Shown: positions 57,354 to 64,000 of the stretch, piece after piece
Numbering within the stretch: the first letter of the stretch is position 1
Layout: each line of letters starts with the position of its first letter
Origin: Saussurea involucrata
Taxonomy: Eukaryota > Streptophyta > Magnoliopsida > Asterales > Asteraceae
Direction: 5' to 3'
Assembly: GCA_033807775.1 (NCBI GenBank)
Contig: CM066317.1
Location: 16,565,370-16,629,369, forward strand
Length of the DNA: 64,000 nt
Notes under the pieces: model-generated
Databases searched by the model: none
The model's input: the letters and a program-made list of their open reading frames with translations, nothing else
What the model was told of the DNA's origin: nothing
Translations under genes and position numbers: made by a program

Positions 57354-60058
57354 CTAATTTCTTCATTCTTTTGTTGTTCCAAGGCACTGAGCACCGATTT
57401 CTGTGTTTGGATGGCATCGGTGGACTTGACTTTTGTAGCTTCTTCTGCGGCAGCTTTGAGAGACAGATCTCTGGATTTGTCTAAGTCGATTTGAGCTATT
57501 CTTGCTTCCTCAATTTCTTGAGCAGAGAGGCCAAGTTCGGTGGTGATAGGTTGAGAAGCAGGCTTGAGTTTGAGAGTTTCAGCGTCCTTCGGTCGAGCCC
57601 CATATCTTGCCAGATCCTTTTTCTTCTTTGCTTCTCTGGCCAATTCTTCGGCCGAAAGAGTTCTTTTTCCTTTGTCTTCGGGAGTTTTGCTGGACTGCTC
57701 CCCCTCAACTGACGCATTAAGGTCAAGAGCTTCGGTGGAGCCAGTATGGGTCGGTGAGAGTGAGACATGTTTCGGTGGAGAAGAGGGTTTCGGTGGAGAG
57801 GTAGAGAGTTTCGGTGGTGAGGATTTCGGTGGAGAGGTAGATTTCGGTGGAGAGGAGGATTTCGGTGAAGAGGGTTTCGGTGGAGGCTGGTTACTGGAAA
57901 GTTTCTTGATGGATGGAAGTTTCGGTGGATCGGTGGGTTTAGATCTTTTGGAAGGATTAGCTTTTGAAGAGTTTGAGGAGGAGGCTTCATCCATGGCCGA
58001 AAATTTGAGCTGATCATGGATGGGTTTAGAAACGTCATTTGAATCTTGCTTCTCAATGACTTGCAATGAGAAGTCTTTGGCCTTTAAGGATATACCATAC
58101 TTTAAGGCTTCACACAGATCTAACGAGTTCAAAGAGATGGAATCACAAGAGCTAGAATCAGAGAAATCATCACATGCATTGGTGGGGGGAACAAGAGCAA
58201 GAGTGGACTCACAAACATCAGTTTTTCCAAATCCTAGACCGAACTTGTTTGAACTACAGATTTGACTTTGAAAGATTTGTTCAAGATTTTTGGAAGAGCT
58301 TGACCATTTTTTGATGACTTCTTGTTCCCTTTTTAGTTTCTTAAACAGGGAGTTCTTTTCTTTTGAGATCACATGATTTATTGTTTTCAAGTCCTCAAGC
58401 TCATTTTTGATTTCCTCAAACCTTTTAAGCTTAGACATGAAAATTTCAAGTTCAGCTTTGAGCTCTTTCACTTGAGCATATTTTCTATTCTTACTGTCTT
58501 TAACAGAATAAAAATCTTGAGTTAAAGACTCATAGGCATTGATCTTTTCAATATCAGACATATTATTGAAGGGATGTACCTGAGCGTAGGCTGTGGAGCA
58601 CCCAGTTGCCACTAGAGCCATAGGTGAAGTGGCCTTTTCGGAAACTTCCATTTCTTCTGAGATGGCCACGAAGCATCTATTCTGAGAATCACTGTCGGAG
58701 GTGTCTTCGTCGTCCCAATCGTGGGTTTCTGCCATGAGACCCTTCCCTTTTCTCTCTAGACCCTCACTCCTTTCCTTCTCTTTCTTGTACTTGGCCTTGT
58801 ATTTCTCAGCACGCTCATGATGATTTAAGAAGGATGGTGGGGACTCCTTTTTGGGAAAGGTTGATTTGAAAGGCATGTGTTTGGATTTTTCCCTTTTTGA
58901 AGAGGGATTGTCAGAAGAAGTAAATCTGGACTTGGAGATACGCTTGCTTCTACACTCAGATGCAAAATGTCCTTTCTTGCCACAGTTGTAGCATTCCTCA
59001 TTAGACTTGTCAGAAGAAGTTTTTCTAAGACTTCGAGATTTGTTGAAGGGACGAAACTTGTGTTTAGAACCGGCCATCATTGCCATCTCATCCGACAACT
59101 GTTCAACCATGATATCCTCACCTTCATCATCAGCATCACTAAGATATGCTTCCGTTTGGTGGGTTACATTTGTTTGGCTGTCATTGTCAGAGTCAGATGA
59201 AGGATAGGTGATTCTAGGAAGATTTTGAGAATTCTTGGAACTTTCACTAACAAGAGCTATAGAGGAGCTCTTTATTTCTTTGATGAAAGATTTCCGTTGA
59301 AGCTTGGTTTGCTCAAAGTTGAAAAGAGTACCATATAAAACAGTTAAGGGCATGAACTCAAGGTCCTTGGTAGTTTTGATGCAAGTACATATATTTTCCC
59401 AAAAATCTGGGAGACAATCCATGAACTTGCACAAGACTTCCTCATTATCATAGACTCTTCCCAACAACTTAAGATCATTTAAAAGAGAGTTGAAGCGGTT
59501 ATAGAAGCTAGGACGAGATTCTCCTTTTTCAAAAGAAAATAGTTCATACTTTCTGATAAGACCAATCTTTTTACATTTCTTGACTTCCTCTGTACCTTCG
59601 TACAGAACACATAGAGTGGTCCACATTTCTTTGGCAGTTTCAAAGTTCACCAAAGAGTGGTAGACCTCATCAGGAAGAGAGAGAGCAATAATAGCTCTTA
59701 CCTTGGAGTCAAGAGTAACTAAACGTTTTTCCTCATCAGTATACTTTTTAGGATTTTTGAGAATATACCGACCAGTAGCACTGGATTTTTCCTCATCAGA
59801 ATCACTAGAGATTTCCTTTTCAAAGGTCTCTTTACCTGGCCTCTGCGTGTCATAGCGAGCCCAAACTCTGGGGATAATGGGTCCCTCGTTGAGAATGGTT
59901 GGATATCTAGTATCCACTCCTTCCATGAATAGCATCATGCGGCTTTTCCACAAGGAGAAGTTGTTGGCATTAAACTTAGGAGGTTTTGAAATAGACCCAT
60001 TTTCTGAAAAGTTGTTTTGAAGAGAGTTTTCAACAGTAGAAGAAGAAGAGGCAGCCAT
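57128..60058 (-). CDS. Gag protein fused to a copied env-like segment (copia element B)
   Basis: 976 codons open on the minus strand from ATG 60058 (MAASSSSTVEN). Residues about 25-260 are the copia Gag capsid region (NNFSLWKSRMMLFMEG; EMWTTLCVLYEGTEEV; SFYNRFNSLLNDLKLLG); CYNCGKKGHFASEC near 356-369 is the CCHC zinc knuckle; a coiled coil follows (about 500-610). From about 57929 the frame enters a segment nearly identical to 52452-53043 of the env-like ORF (PPKLPSIKKLSS to NEEISWYKRT). The last 70 codons are reverse transcriptase sequence read in the wrong frame. Gag packages the element's RNA; here its normal continuation into protease is lost. The fusion is open but probably a deletion product. 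Confidence 0.85.
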   Translation of the reverse strand: MAASSSSTVENSLQNNFSENGSISKPPKFNANNFSLWKSRMMLFMEGVDTRYPTILNEGPIIPRVWARYDTQRPGKETFEKEISSDSDEEKSSATGRYILKNPKKYTDEEKRLVTLDSKVRAIIALSLPDEVYHSLVNFETAKEMWTTLCVLYEGTEEVKKCKKIGLIRKYELFSFEKGESRPSFYNRFNSLLNDLKLLGRVYDNEEVLCKFMDCLPDFWENICTCIKTTKDLEFMPLTVLYGTLFNFEQTKLQRKSFIKEIKSSSIALVSESSKNSQNLPRITYPSSDSDNDSQTNVTHQTEAYLSDADDEGEDIMVEQLSDEMAMMAGSKHKFRPFNKSRSLRKTSSDKSNEECYNCGKKGHFASECRSKRISKSRFTSSDNPSSKREKSKHMPFKSTFPKKESPPSFLNHHERAEKYKAKYKKEKERSEGLERKGKGLMAETHDWDDEDTSDSDSQNRCFVAISEEMEVSEKATSPMALVATGCSTAYAQVHPFNNMSDIEKINAYESLTQDFYSVKDSKNRKYAQVKELKAELEIFMSKLKRFEEIKNELEDLKTINHVISKEKNSLFKKLKREQEVIKKWSSSSKNLEQIFQSQICSSNKFGLGFGKTDVCESTLALVPPTNACDDFSDSSSCDSISLNSLDLCEALKYGISLKAKDFSLQVIEKQDSNDVSKPIHDQLKFSAMDEASSSNSSKANPSKRSKPTDPPKLPSIKKLSSNQPPPKPSSPKSSSPPKSTSPPKSSPPKLSTSPPKPSSPPKHVSLSPTHTGSTEALDLNASVEGEQSSKTPEDKGKRTLSAEELAREAKKKKDLARYGARPKDAETLKLKPASQPITTELGLSAQEIEEARIAQIDLDKSRDLSLKAAAEEATKVKSTDAIQTQKSVLSALEQQKNEEISWYKRTSLSLNPRKWMKLYQILVGSLPCKKNFLSSRGIKFGDWFPNPETRQSLEPSGYSGTKWMKMVLLSETRPD
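57338..57929 (-). repeat. 592-bp internal copy of env-like ORF sequence
   Basis: Matches 52452-53043 base for base in what I compared, with one difference noticed (tgtaccAacta against tgtaccGacta). It sits exactly where protease, integrase and the RT start are missing. The borders show a few shared bases (GGTCC on one side, CGGTGGA on the other). Confidence 0.9.
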
Positions 60059-60103
60059 CGCAGATCAAGTTTATGGGATTAAACTTCCTGCTCTGATACC
60101 ACT

Positions 60104-61141
60104 TGTTAGTCCCAGATGGCTTAACAAGTATTGTAGAAGGGGGGGTTGAATACAATACACAAAAATTTCACAATTTTAATTCTTATATTTGAAAAACTTT
60201 CAAAAGAATTACACACAGAAAACTTAAGATTGTTGCAGAAAAGAACAGATAAACTATTCTAACAATCTTACACAAAGTATACAACAAAACAACTAAGAAC
60301 ACTAAGAGCAAAGCTATTGAGTTTTAAGGCTTAAAAGAAGGTTTCTTGCACTGAGAGAATTTCTTGAAAGCGTGAGAATTGCATGAAGAGCACTTCTCCT
60401 TTTATAGTGCCAAGGAGTGCCCAAGCATTAAATGCTTGGGACACTTGTCATCTTCACATATGCTGATAATGTTGACTTCAGGAGAACTGTGAAGTCCTTG
60501 TCACTTTTCACTAGGTGCAGACAGAGTAGCTTGAGCAGATAATAGGGACCTTAACTGAAAGTGGATAAAGAGACAAACTGTCACTTTTCTCTGCTGGAGG
60601 ATATTGTCCCATAATAAATGATCTTCTGTTTTGAGCGTTTAGCACCGAAGTGGTTTCCACCGAGATTGAGAAATCTTCGGTGGAAAGAAGACTAGTCCAC
60701 CGAAATTGCAAGCATGTTTCGGTGGTAAGAGGACCACCGAAATTGCAAGCATGTTTCGGTGGTGAGAGGACCACCGAAATTGCAAGCATGTTTCGGTGGT
60801 GAGAGGACCACCGAAATTGCAAGCATGTTTCGGTGGTGAGAGAAGCACCGAAAGAGTCATCGGTGGAGGATGGGGCCACCGAATTTGTCCAAGCACTTCG
60901 GTGGAAGAAGGCCACCGAAATTGTTAAGGAATTTCGGTGGTGATGACTTGTTTGAAAGTTGCCGAGAGTCTTCTATTTTCCACAAGTAGAGAGTCTTCAA
61001 GCTTGGTTTCGGTTGATCTTCGACTTCACCGAACATTTGATATCTTGTACAAGTCATTCAAAGAACTGAACTAAAATATTCTAAGTAGGAGTTTTAGGGA
61101 AAACATCGGTGAGTCAATTTCAAATCCTTGGTGACCCAACA
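60104..61141 (-). repeat. 5' LTR of copia element B
   Basis: 1038 bp, the same length as 50470-51507. Differences seen: gttgcAgaa/gttgcGgaa, ctctgCtgg/ctctgTtgg, gttTaagg/gtcaagg type, gatgaCttg/gatgaAttg and tagaGagtc/tagaTagtc. A minus-strand TATA box CTATAAAAGG lies at about 60398-60408, the likely element promoter. The hairpin array is at 60660-60950. Confidence 0.9.
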
Positions 61142-61379
61142 GTTTTACTCCGGCCAACTTCAATCTCGACGACGACATTGTTCCGGAAACCCAACCTTCT
61201 ACCCCGAACACACCACAATCTATCCCGACACAACAATCTAACCCGGAACCATCAAATCCGAGACCAAAGAAAGCCGCCAAACAAACGTGGAGTAAAGCCG
61301 AGGAACTCGCGTTAGTGTCGGCGTGGGTTGACGTTTCGGAGGACCCCGTGGTCGGTAACGCACAAAGCGGTGGTAATTA

Positions 61380-61380
<1 letters not shown>

Positions 61381-61441
<61 letters not shown>
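61381..61441. repeat. (TAT)n microsatellite in the Myb-like gene intron
   Basis: About 20 ATT/TAT triplets directly after the GTAATT donor of the intron in the Harbinger Myb-like gene. Confidence 0.85.
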
Positions 61442-61442
<1 letters not shown>

Positions 61443-62445
61443 TTATACTTAATTTTACATAAATGTAGGAAATTTTTGGGGCCGAATCAGGCATGTGTTC
61501 TTTACTCGCATGGGTCGTGAACCAGGTTATAGATCAACTCATCAACTCAATAGCAAGTTCAACGACCTCAATAAAAGAGTTAATTCGTTTGGCGGCATCT
61601 ACAACAACTTGCTCAATAATAGATCAAGGGGGATGAGTGAGGCCGATATATCCCGAACGGCACACGAACGGTATCTAGCACGCCATAAAGTTGCTTTCAC
61701 TCACGAACAAGCTTGGGACGTCCTAAAAAATGTCCAAAATGGGGAGCCGTTCCAACGATGACGACAACTTCATCGCGGGGTTCAAAACGTACCCAACCTT
61801 CCGATGATGACGATGACGAGCAAATTCAACGACCCATCGGGAGAAACAAGGCAAAAAAATCATCAACGAGTAATACGTCCGGGGCGAATACGGACGAAAG
61901 TGTTACTCAGTTGTTGACGACGTTCAACGACAAGATTGATGATACAATGGAATACAAAATGAAAAAACTCGATCTCGAAATCGAACGCTCAAAACTCGAA
62001 CGACATAGGTTGGATCAAGAACGCGAAATCGAACGCGCAAACCGATTTGATAAAGACTTCGAGTTTTTCATGGCCCCACATGATCACCTTACGGGAAAAG
62101 CTTTGAGGGTTACTTTAGCGAGAAAAGAGCAAATTCAAAAATTTCATGATTGGTAGTGTTTTGTATTTTGTAATTTTTATTTTTAATGAATGGTATGAAT
62201 TTTTATTTTTATTATTTATCTTATTTTTATTTATTAAAAATATATATTTTTATTTTTATTTTGTTAAATAATTAAATGTATAAATAAAAGAATTAAAATA
62301 AATGAGGTGGCAAAAGGGTTTGAAGGAATGGGGTACATGTGTTTAGGGATTGTTAGGGATGGAGTGAGGGATAGGAGAAAAGCTGATGTGGCGCTGATGT
62401 GAAGTGGAATATTTGAAAAATTCTTTCCATGGGGTACTGATGGCC

Positions 62446-63003
62446 TAAAAGTAAAATTAAATGAAGATACATTAATTGAGAGAAGATAGCTTTTTTTTAT
62501 TACTCATAATTTGGTCTTTAATATCATTAAATATGGGTCCTTTTTGTTTCTTTATTATACATTTATAGGGAAATTAATTAAAATACCCAAAATTTGACTT
62601 TAACTTACCAAAATACCCATAATCTCGTTCGTTTTATCGAAATACCCAAAAATTCCGCAGTGGGGCCTGCGATCGCGGGTCAGTGCCCACGTGGCACCCC
62701 TGTTTGGCCGCGGTAGCCGCGGAGCCCCCCCCCCCAAACTATGGCTGCGGTACACTTTTGGCTCCTGTCCGCGGTAGTAGCCCGCGGTGGTCCCGCGGTA
62801 AATCGAAATTACAATTTTGGCCCCTCCAGTTTGGGCAAAAAATTACATTTTTGGTCCCTCTAGTTTTTAGGTTATCATTTTATGTAGTTGAGGTTGTTAA
62901 TGTATTTTCCTTTCCATTTTAATGTATTTAATATAGAAATTAATTAAATAAAATATTTTTCCCATTTTAAGTTATTTAATAGGGAAATTAATTAAAAGAT
63001 GTA
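62446..63003. other. Intergenic DNA with CCGCGG-rich MITE-like segment
   Basis: No gene. Around 62650-62810 CCGCGG, GCGATCGC and C-homopolymer runs form a GC-rich patch, followed by 'ttttggcccctccag' and 'tttggtccctctag' text typical of Mutator-type MITE arms. 'agggaaattaattaaaa' occurs on both sides (about 62567-62583 and 62982-62998) and could be a duplicated flank. Confidence 0.35.
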
Positions 63004-63636
63004 TCATTGCAAATCATCTTCCCAACCGAAACGAATACAGTGCAGGTAAACAAAGAATCTATTACTGGAAGGCGTCCTGGATTCCAGTGATGAAGTTAAC
63101 CTTTTCCTGATCACGTCCTCCAGTCCCGTGTAGTCCTCTTCGATTTCTTTTAGTTCCTCTTCTACTTTCTTAATCTGTCGTTGCACCTCCCGAATGCGAG
63201 CCCTAGTCATGGCCAATTCTCGTTTCTTCTCCGCTAGATACTCCATTTTCCCCTGATGAACCCCCCTGTTATGGTTCCACATAGCCTTTACCTTTTCGAT
63301 ATCGGCGTTCGCCTCATCAATGGATTTTTGCACTAAGGGAGTAATTCGTTGACTTTGTGGAAAACTCGTCGGCTGGGTACAATGATACACTGGTGGGCTT
63401 TTCCTGTCATTATCGAAGTGGTAATTCTCCCATGCCATCTCCCAGTCTTTTGCCTTCTCAGTCGTGAATGGATAATCGGCCGCAATTCGCCCATGGTTTC
63501 TCCACTCCCCGTCTGTTTCCGGTACCTTCCAGGTACTCCGGCGAGCTCCATCGTTCAGTGGTTGGTAGGCTGTCAAACGGGAAGTTCCAGCCCCATTCGC
63601 CGACCTGTTCCCCTTTGATCTTGAACCTCCAGCCAT
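63004..63636 (-). CDS. Unknown protein with C-terminal coiled coil
   Basis: 210 residues from ATG 63636 (MAGGSRSKGNRSANGAG) to TGA at 63004-63006; a longer upstream extension is open but AT-rich and unlikely. The N-terminus is basic and Gly/Ser-rich; the middle has Trp/Tyr positions (DGEWRNHGRIAADYPFTTEK; DWEMAWENYHFDND); residues about 125-190 form a strong coiled coil (EYLAEKKRELAMTRARIREV, then KKVEEELKEIEEDYTGLEDV). I do not recognise the family. It could be a transposon-encoded protein, since AT-rich tandem repeats begin just upstream and no introns or host-gene features are visible, or a lineage-specific gene. Confidence 0.45.
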   Translation of the reverse strand: MAGGSRSKGNRSANGAGTSRLTAYQPLNDGARRSTWKVPETDGEWRNHGRIAADYPFTTEKAKDWEMAWENYHFDNDRKSPPVYHCTQPTSFPQSQRITPLVQKSIDEANADIEKVKAMWNHNRGVHQGKMEYLAEKKRELAMTRARIREVQRQIKKVEEELKEIEEDYTGLEDVIRKRLTSSLESRTPSSNRFFVYLHCIRFGWEDDLQ

Positions 63637-63734
63637 AGTGTTAAGAAAAACGAGAGAATGTTTGTAAACGGTGTAGAGGGTATAAAAGATAGATAGCAAG
63701 TTGTGAATTACTATTTCATCATGCCATCTAACAT

Positions 63735-64000
63735 TTATTTTTATAAAAAACACTCATCTTTTTATAAATAAAAACACTAACATATTTTTTTATAAAAAAC
63801 ACTCTAACATTTATATTTATAAAAACACTCATCTTTTTATAAAAAAAACACTAACATATTTTTTTTATAAAAAACACTCTAACATTTATTTTTATAAAAA
63901 AACTCATCTTTTTATAAAAAAAAACACTAACATATTTTATTTTTTAAAAACACTCATCTTTTTATTAAAAAAACACTAACATATTTTTTTATAAAAAACA
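63735..64000. repeat. AT-rich tandem repeat
   Basis: Alternating words 'acactcatctttttataaa', 'acactaacatatttttt' and 'acactctaacatttattttt' recur to the end of the window, about 65 bp per higher-order unit. It lies immediately upstream of the 210-aa ORF and continues beyond the window. Confidence 0.75.

Larger units (their letters stand above)
50470..61141 (-). mobile_element. SIRE-like Ty1/copia retrotransposon B (young, minus orientation)
   Basis: 10,672 bp with LTRs 50470-51507 and 60104-61141, both 1038 bp; I saw about five differences between them. The target duplication GTTTT is perfect (50465-50469 and 61142-61146). On the minus strand there is a primer-binding site TGGTATCAGAGC (60101-60090), gag (60058 to about 57930), a 592-bp segment copied from its own env-like ORF (57929-57338), reverse transcriptase-RNase H (57353-55797) with one stop codon, an env-like ORF in two frames (55068-51804) and a purine tract (complement 51508-51520). 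Protease, integrase and the start of reverse transcriptase are missing, so it could move only with help. Confidence 0.92.
50215..62156 (+). pseudogene. Myb/SANT-like Harbinger partner gene, split by copia element B and frameshifted
   Basis: Exon 1 begins at ATG 50215 with a Gln/Pro-rich N-terminus (repeated QQIPPQ and QQFHQQ) and breaks at 50469, where the copia element sits. It resumes after the duplicated GTTTT at 61147, with a basic stretch and the SANT-type TWSKAEELALVSAWVDV. An intron with a TAT repeat (about 61371-61470, GTAATT to TGTAG) leads to exon 2 (FWGRIRHVFFTRMG, HQLNSKFNDLNKRVNSF). Near 61731 one base appears missing: the frame changes at KNV and stops at 61759-61761, while the continuation (KWGAVP, later a Glu/Arg coiled coil ending FHDW) is open in the next frame to 62156. 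Family role: DNA-binding partner of the Harbinger transposase. This copy is dead twice over. Confidence 0.75.
49821..62445 (+). mobile_element. PIF/Harbinger element 2 (Myb-like partner only), split by a copia insertion
   Basis: The left end GGCCATCCGTACCCCA and the right end TGGGGTACTGATGGCC form an inverted repeat, with target duplication TAA at 49818-49820 and 62446-62448. Without the nested copia element and its duplication, the element is about 1.95 kb. Subterminal GGGATGG repeats (49850-49950) resemble element 1. It contains the Myb-like gene and no transposase. Confidence 0.75.

Overview
The window is plant nuclear DNA from a eudicot. The evidence is one full intron-rich plant gene (a kinesin-4 of the FRA1/KIN-4A type, 24 coding exons), a second two-exon plant gene, and a dense nest of plant LTR retrotransposons, PIF/Harbinger and Mutator-type elements and MITEs. 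The style of the repeats (SIRE-like copia elements with an extra downstream ORF; LTRs starting TGTAACACCC or TGTAACGTCCC) would fit Asteraceae, but that is only an impression.

Layout. 1-4223: 3' part of a Tat-like Ty3/gypsy element (+), with a gag zinc-knuckle fragment, a decayed antisense ORF and a 3' LTR, inserted into the left LTR of the next element. 4224-17567: a non-coding LTR element (LARD-like, minus orientation), itself interrupted at 5075-11923 by a small SIRE-like copia element (+) that has lost most of pol but keeps a decayed env-like ORF. 17569-20071: a plus-oriented LTR lying back to back with the preceding minus-oriented LTR. 20072-21334: AT-rich, MITE-like DNA. 21335-32875: a repeat family in which an snRNA-type upstream element is followed at 33-35 nt by a TATA box; it is split by a second complete LARD-like element (21803-30311, 5-bp target duplication ATGGT) and by a palindrome-rich foldback element (31365-32061).

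33553-35775 (+): a small two-exon gene for a conserved-looking 179-aa protein with a C-terminal C2HC-type zinc-binding motif. 37225-45187 (-): the KIN-4A/FRA1 gene, apparently intact (1032 codons plus stop after joining exons) despite several foldback elements in its introns. The two genes converge. About 360 bp upstream of the kinesin ATG sits a Pack-MULE (45549-46892) that carries an F-box gene fragment.

47540-49527 and 49821-62445: two neighbouring PIF/Harbinger elements of about 2 kb each, with TTA and TAA target duplications. The first carries only an intact DDE transposase; the second carries only the Myb-like partner gene. That Myb-like gene is split by a young 10.7-kb SIRE-like copia element (50470-61141, minus, TSD GTTTT, LTRs of identical length with about five differences seen by eye) and also carries a frame break. 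62446-64000: intergenic repeats and a minus-strand 210-aa coiled-coil ORF of unknown function.

No tRNA, rRNA or CRISPR structure was seen. Only the two host genes and the Harbinger transposase look like intact genes of recognisable type. The 210-aa ORF is open but unidentified, and most other coding sequence belongs to broken transposable elements.
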